Counted from the first letter of the stretch, positions 1 through 7,847 are shown. The stretch: DNA of 20,980 bases from an uncultured Lachnoclostridium sp. (GCA_902464595.1 CABQJX010000038.1:1-20980); one strand, 5' to 3'. Numbers and translations are program-made. The notes: generated by a model not told the origin, from the sequence alone.

Positions 1-657
1 ATCCCCTGTCAGCCGGGCCGCTGCAAGCCAGGACATGCCGTCATACTCCCGGTTCACACTCAGGGATCCGCTTTCCTCCGAGGAACAGACCACCATGTTC
101 CCGGAGGATAAGCCGTCTGTTCCTGCGAGGTCAGCCATGATTTTTCTCACATAGTTCTGGGTTTCCTTGTAGGGCGGGATCCCGCCGTACTTCTGCACGC
201 TTCCCGGCCCTGCGTTATAAGCGGCCAGGGCAAGGGGAACGTTTCCGCCAAAACGGTCCAGATTCTGTTTCAGGTATTTTGCTCCGCCCATAATGTTCTG
301 GCGGGGATCATAGGGATCAGTCACCCCCAGAGAGCGGGCTGTGCCCGGCATAAGCTGCATCACGCCCACAGCCCCTGCCCTTGACACCACCTTTGGATTA
401 AAATTGGACTCCGCCTTTGCCACTGCCCGAAGAAGGCGGGGGGAGATGTCATAATAAGCGCCTGCTTCCTCAAAGATAGCATCCATGCTGACGGCCGTCC
501 CCCTGATACCCCGGTTCAGGGCGTCCTGAAAACCTCCTGCATATTGGGGCTTTGCTGTTCCCAGACCAGCCTGCCGGAAAACGTCTGCTGTTTCATTCTT
601 CCTATGCAGCCCAACAGCCGCTCCAGTCAGATCCCCCGCCTGTGCTAAGACGCTCAT
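1..657 (-). CDS. Lytic transglycosylase (SLT/GH23 domain), C-terminus cut by window edge
   Basis: A 219-residue N-terminal part is read from ATG at 657 with no stop before base 1. It carries a soluble lytic transglycosylase domain at about residues 55-175. The catalytic glutamate is E83 in AKAESNFNP, followed by GVMQLMPGTA (98-107) and AAYNAGPG (145-152), the three family signatures. Such enzymes cleave the MurNAc-GlcNAc bond of peptidoglycan. No signal peptide or membrane segment precedes the domain; residues 1-50 are polar. Export through the flagellar type III apparatus, as for FlgJ, is therefore plausible but inferred. The start codon overlaps the stop of the upstream wall-repeat gene (ATGA at 654-657), so translation is probably coupled. 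The likely job is opening the wall for rod or hook passage. The missing C-terminus may hold further domains. Confidence 0.93.
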   Translation of the reverse strand, partial: MSVLAQAGDLTGAAVGLHRKNETADVFRQAGLGTAKPQYAGGFQDALNRGIRGTAVSMDAIFEEAGAYYDISPRLLRAVAKAESNFNPKVVSRAGAVGVMQLMPGTARSLGVTDPYDPRQNIMGGAKYLKQNLDRFGGNVPLALAAYNAGPGSVQKYGGIPPYKETQNYVRKIMADLAGTDGLSSGNMVVCSSEESGSLSVNREYDGMSWLAAARLTGD

Positions 658-1946
658 ACTGCACCTTCCTTTCTGGCAATTCCGTCCGCCCCGATAGCCC
701 ATCCGTCAATAACCGTTCCCACTGCCATGGCTCCATCGCTGTGGAGAAAATACCAGTTTCCGTTATACATCAGCCAGCCTGTCTGCATCCGCCCGTTGTC
801 GTCCATATAATACCAGCGGCCATTCACCAGGATCCAGCTCCGCTCCATATATCCGTAAGGGTTCAAATAGTACCAGTTTCCAAGGGTTGGCTGAATCCAG
901 CCCGTCTGCATATCACCCTCCGGCCCCAGGTAAAACCAGGAACCGTTATTGATATTGACCCATCCTGTCTGCATCACGCCCTCGCCGTCCATATAGTACC
1001 AGCGGCCTCCGTAGTTGAGCCACCCTCTGCTCCTCCTGCCGTCCGGGCCGAAGTAATACCATTTTCCATATGATTTTTTCCACACATTTACAGCCAGAGA
1101 TCCATCCGGGGACACATAGCTGTCGCCTTTGAAAGAACCGCCGTCCCCAGGCCCTCCTGCGGGGCCTCCGCCATTGTTTGTCCCGGAATTGCCCTCAAGA
1201 TCAGCAGCATGTTTTATTTCCTCCTCCTCCAGCTCCTGTTCTGTGGAAGTAACATACTCCCCCTCCCTCAGATACTTCTTCTGAGCCGAGGTGACAGGAA
1301 CCGCTTTGACCTCGTAGTAATAGATCTTATCCGGATCTGTCATATAGGAGGCCAGGCTGGCGCTGTTATCCGTGACAGTCATTCGCTTTACCACCTTATC
1401 ATCGCCGTAGAGGGTCAGCGTATAGCCTGGAGCATACTCCACCTCCTTCCACAGTGCTTTCTTGGAGGCAGAACTGCTCCAGCCCGCTTCCGCGGTGTCT
1501 CCCAGCACCGTCACGGGTATGTAGTCTGCCTTGATCTGGAGCGTATTGTCGTCCAGAGCCTTGGCGGACACATAATCCGCCCCGCTTACCCTGCATTTGG
1601 AACTTCCCAGGGTGGAGGGAAAATATTTTCCGTCCTCAGCCGTTACGTTGATCTCCACCCGCACCTTACGGCCCGGCTTCCAATCCTCGTAATCGGTACG
1701 GTACTGCACCTCCCATGTCTCGATGCCGGAACCGCTCACAGAGATAGCTGGTTCCGGTATTTCTTCAGCATCGCCATAGGTGGTGGAAAAAGTAACACTG
1801 ACACGTTCCACAACGCTGCTGTCCGCGGCAAACGCCCTGATAGGGGATAGCCCCGGCAAAACAGCCAGGGCTATGGCCATCCCCCATGCAGCCTTCCCCC
1901 TGATCCCTGGTATTTTTATCCTTGTTTTCCTATGTATCATGGCCAT
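654..1946 (-). CDS. Secreted cell-wall-binding repeat protein (paralog 1)
   Basis: The protein has about 430 residues: a basic N-terminus, a hydrophobic signal segment ending near AFAA, an ectodomain of about 200 residues, a Gly/Asn-rich linker, and six C-terminal aromatic repeats of the choline/glucan-binding type (WYY...G.MQTGW). These repeats usually anchor proteins non-covalently to wall polymers; the ligand here is unknown. The ectodomain resembles that of the next gene upstream (shared YFPS...SS..SG..YVSA region and the PVT..Q+KY motif), so the two are paralogs. Three start codons compete: 1964 (poor ribosome site), 1946 and 1940 (both preceded by AAAGGA at workable spacing). 1946 was chosen, but 1940 is equally good. 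The gene lies in a flagellar operon and overlaps the transglycosylase by four bases, suggesting a role in the wall around the flagellum. Confidence 0.85.
   Translation of the reverse strand: MAMIHRKTRIKIPGIRGKAAWGMAIALAVLPGLSPIRAFAADSSVVERVSVTFSTTYGDAEEIPEPAISVSGSGIETWEVQYRTDYEDWKPGRKVRVEINVTAEDGKYFPSTLGSSKCRVSGADYVSAKALDDNTLQIKADYIPVTVLGDTAEAGWSSSASKKALWKEVEYAPGYTLTLYGDDKVVKRMTVTDNSASLASYMTDPDKIYYYEVKAVPVTSAQKKYLREGEYVTSTEQELEEEEIKHAADLEGNSGTNNGGGPAGGPGDGGSFKGDSYVSPDGSLAVNVWKKSYGKWYYFGPDGRRSRGWLNYGGRWYYMDGEGVMQTGWVNINNGSWFYLGPEGDMQTGWIQPTLGNWYYLNPYGYMERSWILVNGRWYYMDDNGRMQTGWLMYNGNWYFLHSDGAMAVGTVIDGWAIGADGIARKEGAV
675..1079 (-). repeat. Six cell-wall-binding repeats
   Basis: Six tandem units of about 20 residues are seen, each with an aromatic triplet (WYY, WFY or WYF), a G turn and a closing TGW or similar. 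They match the choline/glucan-binding repeat (CW_binding_1) family. The units differ enough that they are old protein repeats rather than recent DNA duplications. Confidence 0.8.
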
Positions 1947-2004
1947 TCCTTTCCTTTCTTTCATGCCCTTAAGCTCATATACCTGATCCTATGTCTAACT
2001 GCAG

Positions 2005-3417
2005 CTATCTCCATATTCCGTCATGGTCCACATAAAACGTATTAATCCACATGTCCCTGGCCATCACGCCAGAACCAGGTATAAAGTAATACCAGCTTCC
2101 GTCAATTTCCATCCAGCCCTCTGCCATGACGCCATTGGAATCCGCAAAATATGTGTTTCCATCCCGGTTGATCCATCCAGTAAACATAGCTCCCTCCAGG
2201 CTATTTTCCACTGTATTCAAATAATACCATTTACCATTCTGGTTGAGCCATCCCGTATACATAGAACCATTGTCATTCAGATAGTAGTAATAAGCTCCCA
2301 CCACGATCCAGCCTGGGCCTGCCATGGCTCCCTTCTCATGCCCGTTTTCTGCTGCAGCATAAAAATAATACCAGCTGTCGCCAATCTTATTCCAGCCCAC
2401 AGCCATAGCCCCGCTGTCAAGAAGGAAATACCAGCTCCCATTGTCCTGCTTCCACCCGGTCTGCATGTGGGCAGATGGATCGAAATAGTACCATTGTCCG
2501 CTGACCTCGTACCATTCTTCCCGGCAGAGCCTTCCATCAGGCAGGCGGTAGATCCAGGAGTTCTTATCCTTCACCCAGCCTGTCTGTTCCTTTGTTCCGG
2601 CCTTGACGGAAGGATCCCGGCTCTGTGCCCCTTTCCCGTCCGACACATAGCGATCCGTAATGGACAGCTCCCCTGACTCTGTCCACTCGCTTTTCCCGCC
2701 ATATTTTCTCTGCTCCTCTGTAACAGGAATAGAGCGCACCTTAAAGGTATATTCCCCCTCCTTTGTCATATAGGGATAGAAATTATATTGCAGGGAACTA
2801 ATCTGTTCTACCCGATGCACCTGCTTTTTATCCCGGTACAGCTGCAGCTCATAATATCCGGAATTATTTTCCGGCTCCTCCCATCGTGCCTCACCCAGAT
2901 TTTTCTCATTCCAGAATGCATCCTTTGGCTGATCAAAGTCTCCTTTGATTCCCTTTACCCGAAGTGTCACCACAAGATCATCCCCATCTCGCCTAGCTGA
3001 TACAAAAGATCCTCCGCTTATTTTCACGCTGGAACTCTTATAGGAAGCCGGGAAATAATCCTCACTCACATCCTCTGGGGCGAGAGTTACCCGCATTTTG
3101 GGTTCCTCTGCTGCTGTCAGCTCCTCCCCGCTTTTGTCTACCCATTCCGCTTCGGACACATGATACTTATTTCCGCTGGTGCTTACACTGACCGCCCCTG
3201 ACTCAGGACTCCCCCCAATCTGGATCTTTGACAGTTTGCCGCCAGGCTCCAGCTTAGAATTAACCTTAATATTTACTGTGTTGATGGGGTTTGTTGCCGC
3301 CAACACAATTGACGGAGCCGCGATCTTAGCAGCAGCATCCGCTGATACCGTCAGAAAAAACAACGCCATCCCCCGGCTAAGAACGATCTTCCAGCCGTTC
3401 TTATTTTTCTTCTTCAT
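2005..3417 (-). CDS. Secreted cell-wall-binding repeat protein (paralog 2)
   Basis: The 470-residue protein starts at ATG 3417, chosen because AAAGGAGG sits six bases upstream; the longer frame from 3453 has no such site. It has a lysine-rich N-terminus and a signal segment ending near VLAA (about residue 41). An ectodomain follows to about residue 260, similar to that of the downstream paralog, then about eight aromatic wall-binding repeats (about 279-470). Some repeats are expanded by Ala/Gly/Glu-rich insertions. The start codon lies inside the end of the FlhB-like gene (17-base overlap), so expression is tied to a type III export component. The likely role is wall anchoring near the flagellar base or during motility-linked wall remodelling. 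The ectodomain fold is not recognised; it may be fibronectin- or Ig-like. Confidence 0.87.
   Translation of the reverse strand: MKKKNKNGWKIVLSRGMALFFLTVSADAAAKIAAPSIVLAATNPINTVNIKVNSKLEPGGKLSKIQIGGSPESGAVSVSTSGNKYHVSEAEWVDKSGEELTAAEEPKMRVTLAPEDVSEDYFPASYKSSSVKISGGSFVSARRDGDDLVVTLRVKGIKGDFDQPKDAFWNEKNLGEARWEEPENNSGYYELQLYRDKKQVHRVEQISSLQYNFYPYMTKEGEYTFKVRSIPVTEEQRKYGGKSEWTESGELSITDRYVSDGKGAQSRDPSVKAGTKEQTGWVKDKNSWIYRLPDGRLCREEWYEVSGQWYYFDPSAHMQTGWKQDNGSWYFLLDSGAMAVGWNKIGDSWYYFYAAAENGHEKGAMAGPGWIVVGAYYYYLNDNGSMYTGWLNQNGKWYYLNTVENSLEGAMFTGWINRDGNTYFADSNGVMAEGWMEIDGSWYYFIPGSGVMARDMWINTFYVDHDGIWR
2008..2583 (-). repeat. About eight cell-wall-binding repeats
   Basis: The C-terminal array has aromatic clusters (WIY, WYY, WYF, YYYY, TYF) spaced about 20 residues apart and closed by TGW, VGW, EGW or similar. 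It belongs to the choline/glucan-binding type. Two units are lengthened by insertions near 2310-2350 and 2195-2225. Confidence 0.78.
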
Positions 3418-3712
3418 CGGTATCCTCCTTTTTCTCTTCTTTCTCGGGTACAAAGCCCAAAAAATAAATGTAAATATCTACAATAACCTGATACAGCTCC
3501 TCAGGGATCTGAGCTCCCAGCTTTAGCTGTCCCAACAGAGCGGCCAGGGAATTGTCCTCATACACAGGCACTCCCGCTTTGACTGCTGCTTCTGTGATCC
3601 GCTCTGCCATATATCCCATGCCGGCGGCTACTACCACAGGAGCCTGATCCCGATCAGGAGAATATTTTAAAGCAATAGCCCGCTTTTCCAGAAGACGATC
3701 AAATTCTGACAT
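3401..3712 (-). CDS. Stand-alone FlhB C-terminal-domain protein (FlhX/YlqH type)
   Basis: The 103-residue protein matches the cytoplasmic export-switch domain of FlhB/EscU without its membrane part. KYSPDRDQAPVVVAAGMGY is the conserved segment that follows the autocleavage site in FlhB, and VPVYEDNSLAALL matches the FlhB PIVED..LA.aLy region. The NPTH cleavage motif itself is absent, as is usual for this short family, known as YlqH in Bacillus subtilis. The C-terminus (from about residue 89) is a run of Glu, Lys and Asp. It overlaps the FliK-like gene by 14 bases upstream and the wall-repeat gene by 17 bases downstream. Its pairing with a FliK-like gene mirrors the ylqG-ylqH pair of B. subtilis. 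A role in substrate switching of flagellar export is inferred. Confidence 0.9.
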   Translation of the reverse strand: MSEFDRLLEKRAIALKYSPDRDQAPVVVAAGMGYMAERITEAAVKAGVPVYEDNSLAALLGQLKLGAQIPEELYQVIVDIYIYFLGFVPEKEEKKEDTDEEEK

Positions 3713-5123
3713 TAATGGCTCTCTCCTTTCTCAGAATACTGGGAAATACCTCCTCCAAAGGTATCTCCCTCTGCCTTTCCTGCACTAAAAGACGGCTGAC
3801 CTCCATTCCGTTTTCCCGAAAAATACCATTTACTCTTTTTTGTATCTCCTGCCTTTTTTCCATGAGAGAGGGCGGTACGGCCAGCTGGAGCTTTGCCCGA
3901 CGCTCCTGAAGGGAAGCGGCCAGCTCAAAATCCCCTACCCCACAGATCTGGAAGCGGACAAGAAAAGAAATTTTACGCCCTCCTCCCTCCTCGTCCTCAT
4001 CCTTTTGGGCGTCTGGATCCACCCACAGCTCCGACATAACCTCTTTTTCCTGATACTGGAAAGGAAATATCAGATGCATAAGCGGAAGGTAAACACTTTC
4101 ATTTAAAAGAAGGCCATTTAGCAGCTGATAAAAAGGCTGAACCTGCTCCAATCCCGCTCCTCCTTCCGTCCCCTTTAAAACTAAGGCAGAAAACATATCT
4201 GCAAACCCATTTTCCTGATGGGATCCCTTCTCTAAAAGAGCTTGAAAAGAGGCCTTAGGATCCCCATCAAAAAAGCGCGAAAACTCCTTTCCCGCTGAAA
4301 GATGGGCAAACAGCTCCTCAAGCCTGTCTTTGTTTCCATTTTCATACTGTATCGAATAGAGAACTAACATCATGGCCGCGGTGCGTACTGCCCCATAATC
4401 GTGTGTTCGGGAAACATATCTAGATAAAAATGGGATAATCTGGCTTGTAAGAGTCTTTACATTTCCGGCTGTCTGACCATTTTCCGCCCCCCAGTCCATC
4501 CCCTTTAAAAGCTCCTCAAACTGCTCTCTCACAGAAGGAAACAGAAGATCTGTGATGTCTTTTGATAATGTTTCCATCTGCTGCAACAAATGGACTCCTG
4601 AAGTGAAATCGTTGTAGGCTCTGAGAAATTCTACAGCAGTATCCTTGATAGATGAGGATGTCCCCCTCAGAAGAAGAGAACGCAATTGTTCAAAAAAGGG
4701 GCCAGAAAATTTCAGCTGTCCTGCGGCCTGTTCTTTTAGAAATCCGGTCACTTCCTCCGGATTCTCAAACCGTATGGAGGTCAGCAGCTGACGGATAAGC
4801 TGAACTGTATTTTCATCCCCATCTGAGATAATAGCACTCTCGGAGAATAAACTACCAAACAATTCTGTCAGATCCGTTCCTTCTGCCAATTTTCGGAGAA
4901 ATGCACCGTAATTACTGCTGTATCCAGCAACACCAAAGCTCTTTTCCCCTGTGGCAGTGCCGCTTTTTCCGCTCTCCTGCCCATCCGCCCGCACTACCCT
5001 TGATGGGTCTGAGGGATTGCGAATCTGTTGGTCAGGACGCTGCGCGTGCAGGGACGGATCTGAGCCAATATTTTTTGTATCTGTATTTAAAGATGAATGT
5101 GACACTTGTAAGATATTTGCCAT
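3699..5123 (-). CDS. FliK-like flagellar hook-length control protein (YlqG-like)
   Basis: The 474-residue protein has a polar, low-complexity N-terminus (about 1-65), a long helical middle (about 75-360) and a C-terminal domain (about 385-455). The C-terminal domain resembles the Flg_hook domain of FliK: two strands with FELAASLQ and KLQLAVP, a helix, then GMEVSRLLVQ. FliK proteins measure hook length and signal FlhB to change export substrates. The next gene encodes a FlhB C-terminal domain overlapping by 14 bases, which supports the call. The start at 5123 has GAAAGGGG as ribosome site. A sigma-D-like promoter is 33 bases upstream. The middle region is not recognised, and sequence identity to classical FliK is low. 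Confidence 0.72.
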   Translation of the reverse strand: MANILQVSHSSLNTDTKNIGSDPSLHAQRPDQQIRNPSDPSRVVRADGQESGKSGTATGEKSFGVAGYSSNYGAFLRKLAEGTDLTELFGSLFSESAIISDGDENTVQLIRQLLTSIRFENPEEVTGFLKEQAAGQLKFSGPFFEQLRSLLLRGTSSSIKDTAVEFLRAYNDFTSGVHLLQQMETLSKDITDLLFPSVREQFEELLKGMDWGAENGQTAGNVKTLTSQIIPFLSRYVSRTHDYGAVRTAAMMLVLYSIQYENGNKDRLEELFAHLSAGKEFSRFFDGDPKASFQALLEKGSHQENGFADMFSALVLKGTEGGAGLEQVQPFYQLLNGLLLNESVYLPLMHLIFPFQYQEKEVMSELWVDPDAQKDEDEEGGGRKISFLVRFQICGVGDFELAASLQERRAKLQLAVPPSLMEKRQEIQKRVNGIFRENGMEVSRLLVQERQREIPLEEVFPSILRKERAINVRI

Positions 5124-5155
5124 GATATTCCCCTTTCGCAGTCTTTCATTTTTAA

Positions 5156-5182
5156 ATATCGGCGAGTTTTCTATTTTTATTA
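5156..5182 (-). promoter_or_regulatory. Sigma-D (sigma-28)-like promoter for the fliK-like operon
   Basis: Read on the minus strand, TAAT (5182-5179), a 15-base spacer and GCCGATAT (5163-5156) match the Bacillus sigma-D consensus TAAA-N15-GCCGATAA at 10 of 12 positions. Transcription would begin about 25 bases before the ATG at 5123. The neighbouring divergent gene encodes FlgM, the inhibitor of this sigma factor. Confidence 0.5.
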
Positions 5183-5250
5183 GCCCTTTGCCAAACCACT
5201 GCTATTTTCAGGCTCTGGAAAAAAGTTTTTCTTATGTTCTTCCCCAATGG

Positions 5251-5258
5251 GGCGATAA
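5251..5258 (+). promoter_or_regulatory. Possible sigma-D -10 element upstream of flgM (weak)
   Basis: GGCGATAA differs from the sigma-D -10 consensus GCCGATAA by one base and lies 50 bases before the flgM start. The -35 position 15 bases upstream reads TTAT, a poor match to TAAA. It sits beside a small CCCC-AAT-GGGG inverted repeat (5242-5252). Treat it as a candidate only. Confidence 0.25.
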
Positions 5259-5307
5259 TAAAAATAAGAGCAATACAGTACGAAGGCAGTATAAAAAGGA
5301 GAAGCCT

Positions 5308-5619
5308 ATGAACATTCAATTTTATACATGGCGGGCAGGGGCAGAAAATGCAGCCCGGCCTTCCTCCCCCGCTCCTTTTCCCAAAAAAGCATTTCAAATG
5401 GAGAAAAGCAACTATGACCAGGTGGATTTTTCCACCAGGGAAGATACAATGTTTAACGATCCTGAATTTGCCCGAATGCTGGCAAAGAAGGTGATCGGCG
5501 GTTTGGCCGGATCTGCCGGACCTAGCCCAGAACGCATCGCCCAGCTGCGCCGTCAGATTGCGGAGGGATCCTACCACCCAGATGACATGGCCATCGCAAA
5601 AGCCATGATAGGCCGATGA
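5308..5619 (+). CDS. flgM: Anti-sigma-28 factor FlgM
   Basis: The 103-residue protein has a disordered, Pro-rich N-terminal half. Its C-terminal helices (about 71-103, PSPERIAQLRRQIAEGSYH then DDMAIAKAMI) match the FlgM sigma-binding segment, where R..I..G.Y..D...IA..M is typical. FlgM holds the flagellar sigma factor inactive until the hook is finished and FlgM is exported. The ATG at 5308 was chosen because AAAAAGGAG lies just before it; the open frame extends to 4951 but has no ribosome site there and would overlap the divergent gene. Its stop overlaps the flgN start (ATGATG at 5616). The flgM-flgN-flgK-flgL order agrees with the call. Confidence 0.85.
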   Translation: MNIQFYTWRAGAENAARPSSPAPFPKKAFQMEKSNYDQVDFSTREDTMFNDPEFARMLAKKVIGGLAGSAGPSPERIAQLRRQIAEGSYHPDDMAIAKAMIGR

Positions 5620-6032
5620 TGGCCCCCAGAGAGCTTCTCCCAGTCCTTCACCGCTTAAGCGAAGTCCTTTTGCGGCTGGAACGGGCGGAGCGGGAAAAAG
5701 CAGAAGCGGCCAGCCATGGCCAACACAAACTTTTGGATCCCATATTGACGGAAGAACAGGCGCTATTCTTGGAGCTTCGCGGCCTGGAACAAAAGCGGCT
5801 CTCCCTTCTGAAGGGGGCAGGACTTGAAAAAGCCACCCTCCGCCAACTTTTAGAGCAGGAGGATCAAGAGGGAAAGGAACTCCTTTCCCCTGTTTTTGAG
5901 GAATTAGATCAGGCAGCCAGACAGCTGAAGATGACAAAGGAAAGCGCAGACCGTATTTTAAAGGTACGCCTTCGTCAAATGGAACATCTTCTTGGCGCTT
6001 CTGGCAGCCCCCAATATGATGAATACGGTTAA
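5616..6032 (+). CDS. flgN: FlgN-like flagellar export chaperone
   Basis: The 138-residue protein is almost entirely helical and rich in Glu, Leu, Arg and Lys, with the FlgN pattern: an N-terminal helix pair containing LL..L..LL.LE and a central LTEEQALFLELRGLEQKR. In known systems FlgN carries the hook-junction proteins FlgK and FlgL to the export gate, and these are encoded just downstream. Translation starts at ATG 5616 or the adjacent ATG 5619. No strong ribosome site is present, so it is probably coupled to flgM, whose TGA overlaps. A long inverted repeat covers the stop codon. Sequence conservation in this family is low, and context carries much of the weight. Confidence 0.82.
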   Translation: MMAPRELLPVLHRLSEVLLRLERAEREKAEAASHGQHKLLDPILTEEQALFLELRGLEQKRLSLLKGAGLEKATLRQLLEQEDQEGKELLSPVFEELDQAARQLKMTKESADRILKVRLRQMEHLLGASGSPQYDEYG

Positions 6033-6048
6033 ACCGTTTCATCATGTT
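6013..6048 (+). repeat. Long inverted repeat over the flgN stop codon
   Basis: ATGATGAA-T-ACGGTT, a central A, then AACCGT-TTCATCAT (6016-6045) form a near-perfect palindrome with one bulged T at 6024. Pairing extends through A-T and one G-T pair to 6013/6048. In RNA it would fold as a stem of about 14-16 pairs with a TAA loop, so the stop codon of flgN forms the loop. It lacks the GC-rich stem and T-run of an intrinsic terminator. Confidence 0.7.
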
Positions 6049-6109
6049 TAAAAGCGCTATTTTTATCTGCGGACATTAATAACAGCATATCTGGAGGTAA
6101 CAAAATAAT

Positions 6110-7822
6110 ATGATACGAGCAACTTTTGCGGGATTCAATACGGCCCTCTCTGCGCTTCAGGCCAATCAGAAGCGCCTGGACATCACAGGTCAGAATCTTT
6201 CCAATATGAATACAGTGGGCTACACACGGCAGCAGCTGGACGCGTCTAGCCTGAACTATACGGGCGGTTTCTGTCATTCCATGAATGGTTCTGAGGTCAT
6301 TGTAGGATTTGGCGTCAGCATGAACGGCGTATCCCAGATCCGCGACCCTTATTTGGATACCCAGTACCGCCTTCAGATCACAAAATCGGACTACAGCAGT
6401 TCCATGCAGACAGCCTTGGATTCCCTGGCTAATATCTTGGATGAGAGCAATTTATCTGGTCTCAACGCTGCTTTTAAGGATATTCAGTCTGTCCTCACCA
6501 GCATAAACGATCCATCAAAAGTAACGGATCCTGTATATGAGAGCGAACTACGCTCCAAAATGGAGGCTCTCGCTGCCTTATTTAACAAATCCGCCAACCA
6601 GATCACAGAGGCGGAAAAAGCAGAGTATGACCGTGTCACCGGGGCAGGTACCAGTGAACAGGGGGCAGTGGAAACCATCAACGATCTCCTTCGCCAGATT
6701 GGACAACTGAATGTCCAGATCAAGCAGAACCAAATTGCCGGACAGCCCTCCCTTGAGATGATGGATGAGCGCAATGTTCTCCTTGATACACTGGCCAGCT
6801 ATCTCCCCATCGAGGTAAGCTATTATAAGGACAACGCCCACAGTGGAACCTACGAATATACAAACCCAGACGGCTCAAAGGAAATACGCGACTATGCCTA
6901 TGACTATGATGCTCATGGCAAAATCATCGGAAAGCGGGAATGGCCGGACGATGTAAAGGTGGAATTAGTTTACATGGACGCCAAGGGGCAGCCCCAACGC
7001 ATGACCCTGGTCAATGGCTCTGACCTTGGCGCTGACGGCAAGCAGAAAAATTATGGCCAGTTAAAAGCAGTAAGCACCAACGGCGGAGCCGCTGACCGCA
7101 GCACTCCTACGGATCTGGCAGTCAAGTTTACCGCTGCACAGAGCAGCACTGTCCAGGGAGGCGTTCCCACTTCCGCTACCGCTCATGCAGGAGGCATCCA
7201 ATTTTCCGGCGGTTCTCTCCAGGCCAGCCTGGATATGCTGGGCAAGAAGGGTACTGGCAATACCATCAACGGAACGCAGAACACCGACAATGTACGCGGC
7301 TATCAGTATTATATGGAAAAGCTGGACACATTGGCCAAATCCTTTGCTGACACCATGAACACGATTAATACAAAGGGAGGCGGCGGAAATCTGTTTGTAA
7401 ATAAGAATGATGGAACCTCCACAAACATTACTGCTTCCAACATTAGTATTAACAGTGAGTGGATCAGCGGAAAGATCCATATCGGCACAAGGGGTGAGAG
7501 TTCCACAGACACGGTTCGGGAGATGTTAAAAGCTATGTCTGAGTCCAAAACAGACGGAAAAACTTTTGCAGACTACATGAACCATGTATCTACCCAATTG
7601 GCAACGGACTCCAGCACCAACAAGACATCCCTCAAGACAAATGTGACAGTCTTAAACTCCATCCAGGGTTCCAGGGATTCCATCTCAGGCATAAGTTTAG
7701 ATGAGGAAGCCGCCAATATGATGACCTATGTGTCCGCTTACAATGCAGCTTCCAGGCTCATGACAGCATTGGATGAGGTATTGAATACATTGATCAATAA
7801 TACTGGCCTTGCAGGGCGGTAA
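6110..7822 (+). CDS. flgK: Flagellar hook-associated protein 1, FlgK
   Basis: The 570-residue protein has the rod/hook-type N-terminus (FNTALSALQANQKRLDITGQ then N.NTVGYTRQ, about 8-43), an N-terminal helical region to about 230, a variable middle, and the FlgK C-terminus SGISLDEEAANMM.YVSAYNAASRLM..LDEVL (about 524-560). FlgK forms the first junction ring between hook and filament. The ribosome site GGAGG (6093-6097) lies 12 bases before the ATG, an unusually long spacing. The preceding gap of 77 bases contains the inverted repeat at the flgN end. Length is slightly above the B. subtilis protein. Secretion is through the flagellar apparatus, with no signal peptide. Confidence 0.97.
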   Translation: MIRATFAGFNTALSALQANQKRLDITGQNLSNMNTVGYTRQQLDASSLNYTGGFCHSMNGSEVIVGFGVSMNGVSQIRDPYLDTQYRLQITKSDYSSSMQTALDSLANILDESNLSGLNAAFKDIQSVLTSINDPSKVTDPVYESELRSKMEALAALFNKSANQITEAEKAEYDRVTGAGTSEQGAVETINDLLRQIGQLNVQIKQNQIAGQPSLEMMDERNVLLDTLASYLPIEVSYYKDNAHSGTYEYTNPDGSKEIRDYAYDYDAHGKIIGKREWPDDVKVELVYMDAKGQPQRMTLVNGSDLGADGKQKNYGQLKAVSTNGGAADRSTPTDLAVKFTAAQSSTVQGGVPTSATAHAGGIQFSGGSLQASLDMLGKKGTGNTINGTQNTDNVRGYQYYMEKLDTLAKSFADTMNTINTKGGGGNLFVNKNDGTSTNITASNISINSEWISGKIHIGTRGESSTDTVREMLKAMSESKTDGKTFADYMNHVSTQLATDSSTNKTSLKTNVTVLNSIQGSRDSISGISLDEEAANMMTYVSAYNAASRLMTALDEVLNTLINNTGLAGR

Positions 7823-7847
7823 TGAAAATCAGGAGGTTTCTTAGATT

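Noticed and set aside
552..1073. Plus-strand frame opposite the wall-repeat gene
   Set aside because: Its His/Pro/Val periodicity is the mirror of the aromatic repeats on the other strand; no ribosome site or domain.
5242..5252. CCCC-AAT-GGGG as a terminator or riboswitch
   Set aside because: The stem is only four pairs, has no T-run on either strand and no conserved aptamer features.
4951..5307. Upstream extension of flgM
   Set aside because: It overlaps the 5' part of the divergent FliK-like gene and lacks a ribosome site; AAAAAGGAG before 5308 fixes the start.
5152..6045. Open frame of 297 codons on the minus strand opposite flgM and flgN
   Set aside because: It is antisense to two genes with clear family matches and good starts, is rich in Pro, Cys and Trp without domains, and has no ribosome site.
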